A stretch of 64,000 bases of DNA from assembly GCF_051668705.1 (NCBI RefSeq), contig NZ_CP196351.1:1674001-1738000 (forward strand), read 5' to 3'. Of the stretch, positions 1-9,025 are shown piece by piece. The position numbers and the translations under genes were made by a program. This DNA is from Alterisphingorhabdus sp051668705. GTDB lineage: Bacteria; Pseudomonadota; Alphaproteobacteria; Sphingomonadales; Sphingomonadaceae. The notes beneath the pieces were generated by a model, which was not told where the DNA came from, made no database searches, and saw only the letters and a list, made by a program, of their open reading frames with translations. Positions within the stretch are counted from its first letter, which is position 1; each line of letters opens with the position of its first letter.

Positions 1-602
1 ATGGCCAACGCTCTGCCTCTGCTTTGCTGCGCGCTGTAAACAATTCGGGCGGTTCAGTCGTCAGAATGGAAAGCTATAACCGCACAGGTGCATCGCTGCG
101 TTCAGCCATCAATAAAATGCGCAATGCACAAAATTATGATGCCCTGCTGATCGCGGACAGCGGTCAGACAGCGATTCGCGCTATTCCGCTTATCCGGCAG
201 AGCAGCGGCCCAGATGCACGTATATTGGGCACAGAATTGTGGAATACTGACAATAACCTTCAAGGCGCACCTTCTGCGCGTGGCGCATGGTTTGCCAGTG
301 TTTCGGACGGATTATATAAACAATATGCGACCAAATATCGCGAACGTTTCAGCACATCGCCATTCCGGCTTTCCAGCCTAGGCTATGACAGTGTGCTGCT
401 GACCTTCCGCATCGCGAGGAACTGGGAAGTGAACACACCTTTTCCTATCGACAGATTGCGCGACTCAGGCGGCTTTGTCGGTTTGGATGGCGCTTTCCGC
501 TTTGGCCGTAATGGCGTTGCGGAACGTATGCTTGAGGTTCAGGAAGTGCGCACAAGCGGCTTTGCTATCATCTCTGCAGCGCCGCGCAGTTTCGATAACT
601 GA
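1..602 (+). CDS. Penicillin-binding protein activator (LppC/LpoA-like), 3' part
   Basis: This is the C-terminal part of a gene that starts before the window; the frame is open from the first bases and ends at the TGA at 600-602. The roughly 199 visible residues look like the second lobe of a periplasmic-binding-protein fold. They carry a stretch on a queried object (LLIADSGQTAIRAIPLIRQ), a LGTELWN segment and a SLGYDSVLL segment, as in the LppC family of outer-membrane lipoproteins that stimulate penicillin-binding proteins. The lipoprotein signal would lie upstream and cannot be seen. A TTG at 24 is an artefact of truncation, not a start. Another ABC-type substrate-binding protein is the main alternative. 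Confidence 0.72.
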   Translation, partial: GQRSASALLRAVNNSGGSVVRMESYNRTGASLRSAINKMRNAQNYDALLIADSGQTAIRAIPLIRQSSGPDARILGTELWNTDNNLQGAPSARGAWFASVSDGLYKQYATKYRERFSTSPFRLSSLGYDSVLLTFRIARNWEVNTPFPIDRLRDSGGFVGLDGAFRFGRNGVAERMLEVQEVRTSGFAIISAAPRSFDN

Positions 603-665
603 TAATATTTATGAAGAATATTATGGTATGACTGCTTAGCGGCAGCCACACCATTATTCTTGCAC

Positions 666-1319
666 TTAGGTAATGGTCTGGCCGGTTTTGGCCCAGTCTG
701 CCATAAAGCCCTCAATGCCTTTATCAGTCAGCACATGCTTGAAGAGCCCGCGAATAACGCTTGGCGGCATTGTGGCAACATCTGCACCAATACGCGCCGA
801 TTCCAACACGTGGATGGGGTTGCGGATAGACGCGACCAAAATCTCTGTATCAAACAGATAATTGTCGTATATCAGTCGGATATCTTCGATCAGACGCATG
901 CCGTCAAGGCCATTATCATCATGACGACCAACAAATGGTGAGATAAAGGCGGCCCCTGCCTTGGCAGCCAAAAGCGCCTGATTGGCAGAGAAACAAAGCG
1001 TTACATTGACCTGACAGCCATCATCACTCAGCTTTTTGCAAGTTTTGAGGCCATCAATTGTCAATGGCACTTTGATAGCCACATTATCCGCCACTGCGCG
1101 CAGAATGTCGGCCTCTTTCATCATGGTTTCATGATCGAGAGCGACCACTTCTGCTGAGACTGGCCCATCAACCAAGCCGCATATCTCTTTAACGACAGGA
1201 ATAAATTCCCGTCCTGATTTGTGGATTAAAGAAGGGTTGGTGGTAACCCCGTCGAGCAAGCCAGTGGCAGCCAGATCGGCAATTTCGGCGGTATCGGCAG
1301 TATCAACAAAAAATTTCAT
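666..1319 (-). CDS. fsa: Transaldolase / fructose-6-phosphate aldolase-like protein
   Basis: A 217-residue class I aldolase of the small transaldolase (TalC/Fsa) subfamily, which interconverts sugar phosphates in central metabolism through a Schiff base. The sequence starts MKFFVDTADTAEI, has the TTNPSL motif near residue 30, and carries the Schiff-base lysine in VAIKVP. The IRNPIHV segment near the C-terminus also fits. The reading frame extends 24 codons further upstream, but the start at 1319 has AGGAGA just before it and matches the family N-terminus. It converges on the LppC-like gene and is divergent from priA. Transaldolase versus true F6P aldolase activity cannot be settled from sequence. 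Confidence 0.9.
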   Translation of the reverse strand: MKFFVDTADTAEIADLAATGLLDGVTTNPSLIHKSGREFIPVVKEICGLVDGPVSAEVVALDHETMMKEADILRAVADNVAIKVPLTIDGLKTCKKLSDDGCQVNVTLCFSANQALLAAKAGAAFISPFVGRHDDNGLDGMRLIEDIRLIYDNYLFDTEILVASIRNPIHVLESARIGADVATMPPSVIRGLFKHVLTDKGIEGFMADWAKTGQTIT

Positions 1320-1417
1320 ATTCCGGCGTCTCCTGAACGGGTTTTGCATCAGTTTAATAGGGAACGATTCGCACTGTGGTATAGCGGCCATGCTTATCAG
1401 CCGCTATAGGATTGCCT

Positions 1418-3694
1418 ATGGCGCATGGTGATAACTCAGAGATTGCAAAGGGACAGCCTCGCCCGCAAGACAAACAGCAGCAAAAGCAAAACTCCGGCAA
1501 AGATATTAAGTTGAAACAGCGTGTCAGTGTCGTTTTGCTGACCAATATTATTGGTCCGTTGGATTATAGCGTCAAAGACGGCATGACATTGGCGCCAGGC
1601 GATATTGTAACTGTACCATTAGGGCCGCGCGCATTAACTGGCATTGTCTGGGATGATGAGAGCCTGTCTGAAAATGCGATGGCAAGCCCGCCGGTCGAGG
1701 CAAAGAAGTTGCGGCCCGTGACAGCAAAACTAGATATCCCGCCACTTTCACCCAAGATGCGGCAATGGCTGCTTTGGGTATCGCAATATTATATGGCACC
1801 CCTGCCCAATATTTTGCGCATGGCTGTTCCGGGTCCTGCAATGGCCAATGATGTACGGCCCATGGTGGAATATAGCCTGAATGATCAGCGTCCCGAGCGC
1901 ATGACCAGTGCCCGCGAAAAGGTTTATGCGCATTTGCAAGGGCAACAGGGCAGCCTGTCTGACCTTGCGCAAAAAGCGAATGTTTCAGATGCGGTATTGC
2001 GCAATTTGGTCAATAGCGGTTTTTTTGAGCGTCATTTGGTGCCGGTAACAGCCCATTTCCCTCTACCTGATCCTGAATTTGGTCCTGTCGATCTCAGTGA
2101 AGCGCAGATTGCCGTATCGGCCGAATTAAGAGAAGCCGTAGCGACTCGCCAAGACCAACCGATAATTCTTGATGGCGTTACAGGTTCAGGCAAAACTGAA
2201 GTCTATTTTGAAGCAATAGCCGAGGCGTTGGATCAGGGCCGACAAACCCTTATTCTCTTGCCGGAAATTGCTTTAACGCAACCATTTCTGGCACGGTTTG
2301 AAAAACGCTTTGGCGCAATGCCGGTGGCATGGCATTCCGGTTTAAAACAGTCCGAACGGCGCAGAGCATGGCGCGCCATCGCCAACGGAACCGCCAAGGT
2401 CGTGGTCGGAGCGCGCTCCTCACTTTTCCTACCTTACCCAGAACTTGGCCTGATCATCATCGATGAAGCGCATGAGGTTAGCTTTAAGCAGGATGATGGC
2501 GTACGTTATAATGCACGTGATGTCGCGGTTATGCGCGGCCAGTTTGAGAAATGCCCCGTCATATTGGCAAGCGCAACACCGGCTATCGAAACCCATCATA
2601 TGGGGGAAACGCAGCGATACAAGCGCTTGGAATTACCCTCTCGCTATGGCGGCGCGGCATTGCCAGATATTATAGCCGTTGATTTGCGCGAAACACCGCC
2701 AGAACGCGGCCAATGGCTAGCGCCCCCTCTTGTTGAAGCACTTGAGCAAAACTTAACAGATGGGCACCAGTCCTTATTATTCCTTAATCGCCGCGGCTAT
2801 GCGCCGCTTACTCTGTGCCGCACCTGCGGTCACCGTATCGTCTGCCCCAATTGCAGCGCTTGGATGGTGGAGCATAGGTTAAGTGCTAGGCTGGCCTGCC
2901 ATCATTGCGGCCATGTCATGCCTCCTCCCGAAGCATGCCCCGAATGCGGGGAAGAGGATTGTCTGGTCGCATGTGGGCCTGGCGTAGAGCGCATTGCCGA
3001 TGAGGTGAAAGCCCATTTCCCCGGAGCACGGACAATGTTGGTGACGTCAGATACCATTTGGTCACCTGCACTGGCTGCTGAATTTGTTGCAAAGGTTGAG
3101 AATGAAGAAGTCGACATCATTGTCGGCACGCAGTTGGTCACAAAGGGCTATCATTTCCCGAAGCTGACCTTGGTAGGTGTAGTCGATGCCGATATCGGCC
3201 TTGAAGGCGGTGATCTGCGCGCCAGTGAACGTTCCTTCCAACAAATAACGCAAGTTTCAGGACGTGCTGGCCGTTCGGAAGACCCCGGAAAAGTCTATAT
3301 TCAAACCCGAAACCCAGAAACGCCGGTTATGGCGGCATTGCTGGAAGGGGACCGTGACGGCTTTTACACCGCAGAAATCGCATCGCGTGAGCTGGCTATG
3401 ATGCCGCCATTTGGACGATTGGCCGCGATTATTATTTCTTCAGAGAGTGAACAAAGCGCACGCTCTCTGGCTGACCATCTTGGCCAAACTGCGCCGCGCC
3501 TCAAGGGCTTTGATGTCTATGGACCAGCCCCCGCCCCGCTGGCAATTTTGCGCGGCCGCTATCGCTATCGCTTATTGGTGCAGGCCAAACGCACCACACC
3601 GTTGCAACAGATTATCAATGACTGGCTGGCCAATATCACCATCGCCCGCGACGTTCGCCTAGCGATTGATGTTGACCCTTATAGTTTTGTATAG
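1418..3694 (+). CDS. priA: Primosomal protein N', replication restart helicase
   Basis: A 758-residue PriA, the DEAH helicase that reloads the replisome at collapsed forks. Visible parts are the N-terminal DNA-binding region (around residues 35-110), Walker A GVTGSGKT near 253-260, a DEAH box near 349-352, and a cluster of four CxxC-type pairs around 470-525 that would bind two zinc ions. The ATG at 1418 is chosen. It gives about 35 polar residues before the conserved core, so a later non-ATG start near 1510 is possible, although no clear ribosome site precedes it. The gene is divergent from the aldolase gene and is followed by the protease pair. Confidence 0.95.
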   Translation: MAHGDNSEIAKGQPRPQDKQQQKQNSGKDIKLKQRVSVVLLTNIIGPLDYSVKDGMTLAPGDIVTVPLGPRALTGIVWDDESLSENAMASPPVEAKKLRPVTAKLDIPPLSPKMRQWLLWVSQYYMAPLPNILRMAVPGPAMANDVRPMVEYSLNDQRPERMTSAREKVYAHLQGQQGSLSDLAQKANVSDAVLRNLVNSGFFERHLVPVTAHFPLPDPEFGPVDLSEAQIAVSAELREAVATRQDQPIILDGVTGSGKTEVYFEAIAEALDQGRQTLILLPEIALTQPFLARFEKRFGAMPVAWHSGLKQSERRRAWRAIANGTAKVVVGARSSLFLPYPELGLIIIDEAHEVSFKQDDGVRYNARDVAVMRGQFEKCPVILASATPAIETHHMGETQRYKRLELPSRYGGAALPDIIAVDLRETPPERGQWLAPPLVEALEQNLTDGHQSLLFLNRRGYAPLTLCRTCGHRIVCPNCSAWMVEHRLSARLACHHCGHVMPPPEACPECGEEDCLVACGPGVERIADEVKAHFPGARTMLVTSDTIWSPALAAEFVAKVENEEVDIIVGTQLVTKGYHFPKLTLVGVVDADIGLEGGDLRASERSFQQITQVSGRAGRSEDPGKVYIQTRNPETPVMAALLEGDRDGFYTAEIASRELAMMPPFGRLAAIIISSESEQSARSLADHLGQTAPRLKGFDVYGPAPAPLAILRGRYRYRLLVQAKRTTPLQQIINDWLANITIARDVRLAIDVDPYSFV

Positions 3695-3715
3695 CCTCTC
3701 AATCATCATTTTCGG

Positions 3716-3734
3716 CTGGTAATCATCGTACCAG
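3716..3734. other. Short hairpin after priA
   Basis: A perfect 6-bp inverted repeat (CTGGTA and TACCAG around a 7-base loop) lies between the priA stop and the start of the first protease gene. There is no clear T tract after it, so its role as a terminator is doubtful. Confidence 0.25.
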
Positions 3735-3767
3735 TCGATAGTGAAGGCCATAATCTCGGGGGGATTT

Positions 3768-5318
3768 ATGCCAAGACGCGCCAAATCAATATTTGCCATG
3801 CTGCTCTTTTGCATCGCTGTCATGGTGCAGACTTCGCCCGCCCTAGCAGAGCCTGAAGATATTCGCTCAAGCGCGCGTTCGGTTGTGCGGGTGATATTGG
3901 TTGAACGCACGCAGGAGCAGGTGTCCTTTATCGGCCATGGCAGCGGATTTGCGATTGCCCCCAATCTGATCGTCACCAATGCGCATGTGGTTGCCCCGAC
4001 CATTGAGAATAGCGAAATTATTATCGGTATTGTCCCATCGGAAGGCAGTGAGAGCTATGGCGGCCGCGTCATTGCCTATTCACCGCGCAACGATCTCGCT
4101 CTCATCCGCATGGATGGCGGAAGCCTGCCTCGCCTGACATTATATACTCCAGAAGCCTCAGACGGCTCGCGCGTATTTGCTATTGGCTATCCAGGAGCCG
4201 TTGACCGCGCATTGGGTCTCACCATCGGCGATCTGGTAGAGCCAGGCGTTCCGGTCAAAACACCCGGCACAATATCCGCTGGACGCAGCCCAAAGGAATT
4301 TGATTCGTTGCTGCACACAGCGCCCATGGCGCAGGGCAATAGTGGTGGACCATTGGTAGATGATTGCGGCCGCGTTGTGGGTGTCAACAGCTTTGGCACC
4401 CTGTCAGACGGAAGTGACGCAGAATTCGCATTCGCTGTATCAAACCGCGAAATTATTCCCTTTTTGCGGGACGCGGGTATTGCTCCAGCAATATCTGCCA
4501 GCCCTTGCCTCTCGTCCAGTCAGATAAGCCAAGCCGAGACACAGCGAACATTGGCGCAATTGACCAGCCAGAACACATCACAAATATTGGAAGCAGAACA
4601 GCGCCGCCAGCGGGAAGAAGCAATGACGCGCAAGGTGGATCAAGAATTGCGCAGCGAGCGGGAAAATTATCTGCTGATTGCCATTGGTTTTGCCCTTCTC
4701 GCCAGCTTTGGCGGCAGTGCCGCGCTGATATTCTTCAGTCAGCCCAACATGGCGTCCATGCGAATCGCCCTTGCTGGAACACTGGTTGCACTCATAGCGG
4801 CAACAGTTTCCCTATATTTGCGCCCATCATATGATGAGTTTCTGGAACGATTGGCCGCGGCCCGCGATGCAACAGATATAGAAACCAGCGAAACGCAGTC
4901 CAGCAGCAAAGCGGTGGGCAATAACATCTGCAAAATTAACCGCGAACGTAGCCGTATGACGGTGAGCAATATTAGCGAATTGTCCTTGCGTTGGCAGCCT
5001 GATGGCTGTGTCAACGAACGGACGGTTTATGCGCGTGATGGAAATAATTGGCAGCGTGTCTTTGTTCCTAATAATGAACAGACGATTTCGATAAACAGCT
5101 TCGACCCCAATAATGGTGAATTTCGCATCACACGCTATTTAGTGGATCGTGCCATGATGGAAAATGCGCGCAATATGCGCCAGGCTTTAGGGGATTTACA
5201 ATGTCCAGCCAATGCTCAGCAGCGCAATGAGCTTCAAGGTTTCCAATCCAGATTGGAAGAATTTTTACCCTCATCACCAAATGAAATATTGGTGTTTTCC
5301 TGCACACCAGAAGAGTAA
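3768..5318 (+). CDS. Membrane-anchored trypsin-like serine protease, paralogue 1
   Basis: A 516-residue protein. A signal peptide (residues 1-27, ending SPALA) is followed by a trypsin-fold protease with the full triad: His73 in NAHVV, Asp109 in NDLAL and Ser192 in GNSGGPL. Next come a charged helical stretch (about 255-300), two membrane segments (about 301-323 and 331-351), and a C-terminal domain (about 384-512) with four cysteines at 388, 414, 479 and 512. Two membrane passes would return this domain to the periplasm. There is no PDZ domain, unlike DegP or DegS. The ATG at 3768 is chosen because GGGGGG lies seven bases upstream and the signal peptide follows directly. A paralogue of the same layout follows at 5481. 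Substrate unknown. Confidence 0.85.
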   Translation: MPRRAKSIFAMLLFCIAVMVQTSPALAEPEDIRSSARSVVRVILVERTQEQVSFIGHGSGFAIAPNLIVTNAHVVAPTIENSEIIIGIVPSEGSESYGGRVIAYSPRNDLALIRMDGGSLPRLTLYTPEASDGSRVFAIGYPGAVDRALGLTIGDLVEPGVPVKTPGTISAGRSPKEFDSLLHTAPMAQGNSGGPLVDDCGRVVGVNSFGTLSDGSDAEFAFAVSNREIIPFLRDAGIAPAISASPCLSSSQISQAETQRTLAQLTSQNTSQILEAEQRRQREEAMTRKVDQELRSERENYLLIAIGFALLASFGGSAALIFFSQPNMASMRIALAGTLVALIAATVSLYLRPSYDEFLERLAAARDATDIETSETQSSSKAVGNNICKINRERSRMTVSNISELSLRWQPDGCVNERTVYARDGNNWQRVFVPNNEQTISINSFDPNNGEFRITRYLVDRAMMENARNMRQALGDLQCPANAQQRNELQGFQSRLEEFLPSSPNEILVFSCTPEE

Positions 5319-5480
5319 AATATAGCCGCGCTTTCTTCTAGTTTTAACTGGACCGGCTTTTACGTATTGATGGAGGGCGGCACAGTGTGGCCAGCGGCCA
5401 TGCACGTATCTATCAATATATTGTCGTCAAAAGATATTACATTCTGGTAGCATATCGTGATTCGCAAAGAGGGGGTGATC

Positions 5481-7130
5481 ATGTTGAGGGCGTTGATCTT
5501 TGGTTTTTTGGTTTTTCTGGCTTTCCCAGATGGGAATCCGGCACAGGCCAATGATGTTGATGTCGCAAAGCGCGGAGTAACAAGGGTTATTGTTGCCACC
5601 GAATTGTCCGATGGACGTTCCGGTCAAAGCTTTGGCAGCGGTTTTGCCGTGGGCCCTGATAAAATTGTCACCAATGCCCATGTCGTGCGGTTGGCACGGC
5701 AATATCCCCGCAACTCTTTGCTTGTGGTTGTCCCATCAGAGGGTAGCAAACCATTTCTCGCACGGATTGAAGCCTTTGATGCCAGCAAAGATCTGGCACT
5801 GCTAACCGCAATCAATGCCAATTTGCCACCTCTCACAATCTTTTCTGGCACGTTGGAAAGCGGCACTGATGTTGCAACATTGGGCTATCCCGGCAATGTC
5901 GATCAAGCAACCATCCGCAGCATTCGGGGCTTTATAACACCGCAAGAGCCGGTTCTGGCTGAAGGCAATTTCAGCAATATTCGCGATATCAACAATATCG
6001 AAGCCTTGATCCACAATGCCAATATTGCCCGCGGCAATAGCGGCGGACCGTTGGTTGACGAATGCGGCCGAGTTTTGGGCGTAAACACCTTCCAGACCGC
6101 CAATGAGAGCGGAGACAGTTCTTTCGCTTTTGCCAGCTCCGCGCGTGAATTAATGCGGTTTCTGCGCCGTGCAGGTGTGACCGTCCAAACCATCGCAGAG
6201 CGCTGCATCACGGCTGCAGAATTTGCTGCGATAGAGACTGAACGCAAAAATGCCGAAGAACGCGCGCAAAAAGAAGAAGCTGACCGACTAGCAGCAGAAC
6301 AGCGGGAAGCAGAAGAAAGAGCAGAGGAAGCTGCTGAGCGTGAAATATCTGCCGAGCGGGAGCAATTGCTATTCCTTGCCATGGCTTTGCTGGTTGGCGG
6401 CGCATTGGCTATTGGCGGCGGACTGATGGTTATTTCTCAAGGGAAAGGGAAAGGGAAAAAGCAGAATAATCAGACAATGGGCGTCATTCTTTTATCTGTG
6501 GGTGCCTTGATGGTTTTTGGAGGATTGTTAGCATTTTTACAGCGGCCAGAATTAAGTGATCGTGAAATCAAAAGCCGCATTCAGAGCCAGAATATTGCCA
6601 GTACAGACAGCGAAAGCGACAGCCTATTATCCGATGTGCCGGCAGATGAGGAGTTTGTCCTTCCTCATAGTTCTGCCAAAGACGAGGAGGAGGATGAAGG
6701 CGCGGTCCCTGCTGCAAATAGCAGTGGAATTGAAGGCGATCTCATCTGTGTTATCGACCGTAGCCGCAGCCGAATAACGACGACTGTGACTGACGACATT
6801 CCGTTCAATTGGAAAGATGGTGGCTGCGTCAATGGTCAAACCCAATATGCCCGCACGGATGAGGCGGGCAAATGGAGCCGCTTGCTGGTGCCAAATCAGG
6901 ACCGGACAGTATCCCGCCTGACATTCTCACCCGGTCAATCGGAGCTAGTGCTAGAAAAATATGCGCTCAGTCTTTCGGCTATAGAAGATGTGCGCGACAT
7001 GCGGGCCCAAATTGACACAAAATCCTGCACAGCCAGTGATGACGCAATAGACCGTCTGGGCAAACAACAGGCGGAAATAGACTCTATCTTGCCGCAATAT
7101 AGCGAGAAATTGGTGTATAATTGCCGCTGA
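5481..7130 (+). CDS. Membrane-anchored trypsin-like serine protease, paralogue 2
   Basis: A 549-residue protein with the same architecture as the gene before it: a signal peptide (about 1-23), triad His67, Asp104 and Ser187, and a strongly charged Glu/Ala/Arg coiled-coil stretch (about 245-295). Two membrane segments follow (about 296-318 and 333-353), joined by a Lys/Gly-rich loop. An acidic Ser/Asp/Glu linker (about 370-410) leads to a C-terminal domain with cysteines at 423, 449, 516 and 548, at spacings like those in paralogue 1. The ATG at 5481 is preferred over the upstream GTG at 5457 because GAGGGGG lies just before it. Separated from paralogue 1 by 162 bases, so it may have its own promoter. 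It converges on ada. Confidence 0.85.
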   Translation: MLRALIFGFLVFLAFPDGNPAQANDVDVAKRGVTRVIVATELSDGRSGQSFGSGFAVGPDKIVTNAHVVRLARQYPRNSLLVVVPSEGSKPFLARIEAFDASKDLALLTAINANLPPLTIFSGTLESGTDVATLGYPGNVDQATIRSIRGFITPQEPVLAEGNFSNIRDINNIEALIHNANIARGNSGGPLVDECGRVLGVNTFQTANESGDSSFAFASSARELMRFLRRAGVTVQTIAERCITAAEFAAIETERKNAEERAQKEEADRLAAEQREAEERAEEAAEREISAEREQLLFLAMALLVGGALAIGGGLMVISQGKGKGKKQNNQTMGVILLSVGALMVFGGLLAFLQRPELSDREIKSRIQSQNIASTDSESDSLLSDVPADEEFVLPHSSAKDEEEDEGAVPAANSSGIEGDLICVIDRSRSRITTTVTDDIPFNWKDGGCVNGQTQYARTDEAGKWSRLLVPNQDRTVSRLTFSPGQSELVLEKYALSLSAIEDVRDMRAQIDTKSCTASDDAIDRLGKQQAEIDSILPQYSEKLVYNCR

Positions 7131-7142
7131 ATAGGCACGCGC

Positions 7143-7159
7143 ATCGCACCGGCTGCGAT
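7143..7159. terminator. Possible bidirectional terminator hairpin
   Basis: A perfect 6-bp inverted repeat (ATCGCA and TGCGAT, loop of five) lies in the 39 bases between the convergent ends of the second protease gene and ada. The T tract is poor, so this is a weak call. Confidence 0.3.
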
Positions 7160-7169
7160 TTCGATCAAG

Positions 7170-8201
7170 TTATGCCTTACGTTCAGCATCGAGCAGCTTT
7201 TGCTTGATCTCTAAACCATAGGCATATCCACCCAGACCGCCATCACTGGCGACGACGCGGTGGCAAGGTATCAGCACGGCAATATTATTGGCCCCATTAG
7301 CAGAGCCAGCAGCGCGATAGGCTTTGGGACGCCCCACGGCAGCTGCCAATTCGGCATAGCTGCGGGTTTCTCCTGGAGGGATCAGTCGCAATTGCTTCCA
7401 CACAGCTTCCTGAAAAGCTGTCCCTTGCACATCCAGTGGAATATGATGCGCCTCACCGGGTTGTTCGACCGCATCGATAACCCGCTTTACCAAGGCAGAG
7501 AATTCCTCGTCACCTTCGCTCAAAATCGCTTTCGGAAAGCGAGCATACAAAGCACCCTCATTCTCACCAAAGGACAAACGGCAAACACCTTGATCAGAAG
7601 CAGCAACCAGCATGGGCCCTAAATTGGTGTCCGCAATGGTCCAATAGATATGCGCACCTGCACCGCCATTTTTCCAAATGCTCGGTTTCATACCCAATCT
7701 CCCTTTATTTTCGGAATAAAAACGCGACGGGGCGCCATAGCCTGAATCGTAAATAGCATCCGTAACATATTTCGACTTGGCCAAAAGATCCTGAGCGTTT
7801 TGCGAACGCCGCGCCCGCGCATAAGCTGCTGGCGACAATCCTGTCTCACGCTTAAAAAGTCTTTGCAGATGCGATGGCGAATAACCGGTTTGCTCTGCCA
7901 GAAATTGCAAGGCTGGAACAGAATCTGCGGCATTGATGATGGCAATAACCTTCATAATCGCTGCATGGTCCCGCGCGATCGAGTCCGGTCTACATCGCTT
8001 ACAGGGCCGCAGCCCAAATGCTTGTGCAGCTTCGCAGGATTCAAAAAATCGCACATTCTGCCTTTTGGGGTGTCTGGCTGCGCAGGATGGCCGGCAATAA
8101 ATACCCGTCGTCAAGACGCCGGTAAAAAATTGTCCATCATGGGCCTTGCTGCGCTTTTCAACGGCTTGCCAAGCGTCATTATCTGATATTTTCGTCGCCA
8201 T
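7170..8201 (-). CDS. ada: Bifunctional Ada: methylphosphotriester/O6-methylguanine repair and regulator
   Basis: A 343-residue full-length Ada, which removes methyl groups from DNA and activates the alkylation response. The N-terminal zinc domain has Cys36, Cys40, Cys67 and Cys70; Cys36 in GIYCRPSC is the expected acceptor of methyl groups from phosphotriesters. An AraC-type helix-turn-helix region follows (about 80-185). The C-terminal methyltransferase domain carries PCHRV, with the acceptor cysteine at 313. The reading frame runs 40 codons further upstream, but the ATG at 8201 gives the family N-terminus. The gene is divergent from the atp operon. It would be autoregulated once Cys36 is methylated (family knowledge). 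Confidence 0.95.
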   Translation of the reverse strand: MATKISDNDAWQAVEKRSKAHDGQFFTGVLTTGIYCRPSCAARHPKRQNVRFFESCEAAQAFGLRPCKRCRPDSIARDHAAIMKVIAIINAADSVPALQFLAEQTGYSPSHLQRLFKRETGLSPAAYARARRSQNAQDLLAKSKYVTDAIYDSGYGAPSRFYSENKGRLGMKPSIWKNGGAGAHIYWTIADTNLGPMLVAASDQGVCRLSFGENEGALYARFPKAILSEGDEEFSALVKRVIDAVEQPGEAHHIPLDVQGTAFQEAVWKQLRLIPPGETRSYAELAAAVGRPKAYRAAGSANGANNIAVLIPCHRVVASDGGLGGYAYGLEIKQKLLDAERKA

Positions 8202-8449
8202 GACATTAGGCTTAAAGCTGTTCAACAAACATCGCATCCCGTTTCTTGTCATCAAACATAATTTTCTGCACTTAAAACAAGTTAACCGCTCGCTTTGCAG
8301 AAGATTGGTCAAGATGCGCATTGCCTGTCTTGCAATGCCGAATTAGGAGTGCTAGCAGCCGCGCCAATCGCGATGTTTTTATAGCTATTCACCGCACCCT
8401 ATTATTATAAAGCAGGTCCAATATGGGCCGGTAACAGGAAAGTGAGACC

Positions 8450-9019
8450 GTGGAGCATTCCAGCGGCATACAAGCCAGCCTAGCAGGGCGATACGCAAGC
8501 GCGCTTTTTGGTTTGGCGCGTGAACAGACTCTTATCGAATCGGTTGAGAAAGACCTTTCCGCACTTGAGGAGCTGTCCACGGCGGATAGTGCCAATTATA
8601 GCGAAGATTTCAGCAACCTTTTGCTGGCGCAAACTGTCTCAGCCAAAGCAGCACAGGCAGTGATGAGCAGCATTGCAACATCCATGAAGTTGCAGCCAGT
8701 AACTGCCAACTTCCTCGGTGTTCTGGCTGAAAATGGTCGTTTGGCAAAATTGCCTGCGGTTATCACTGCCTTCAAACAGTTGGCAGCAGATAGTCGCGGT
8801 GAGATCCACGCTGATGTCACCAGTGCTTTTGCTCTGAACAGCGACCAGCGCAAAGCAATAGCATCTCAACTTAAAAGCCATTCTGGCCGTAAAGTTATTA
8901 TTTCAGAACATGTTGATCCTGACATTCTTGGCGGTTTGGTCGTCAAAATTGGCAGCCAAATGATCGACAGCAGTATTAAAACGCGTCTCAACACGCTTTC
9001 CCAAGCGATGAAAGGCTAA
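8450..9019 (+). CDS. atpH: ATP synthase F1 delta subunit
   Basis: A 189-residue delta subunit (OSCP type), which ties the F1 head to the peripheral stalk. The N-terminus shows the family pattern (SLAGRYASALFGLA) and the C-terminal part ends in GGLVVKIGSQMIDSS, typical of OSCP. It starts with GTG at 8450; an AGGAAA lies about ten bases upstream and no in-frame ATG suits the family N-terminus. First gene of atpHAGDC. The Fo genes are absent from the window, as usual in alphaproteobacteria, where F1 and Fo operons are separate. Confidence 0.95.
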   Translation: MEHSSGIQASLAGRYASALFGLAREQTLIESVEKDLSALEELSTADSANYSEDFSNLLLAQTVSAKAAQAVMSSIATSMKLQPVTANFLGVLAENGRLAKLPAVITAFKQLAADSRGEIHADVTSAFALNSDQRKAIASQLKSHSGRKVIISEHVDPDILGGLVVKIGSQMIDSSIKTRLNTLSQAMKG

Positions 9020-9025
9020 ATCACA

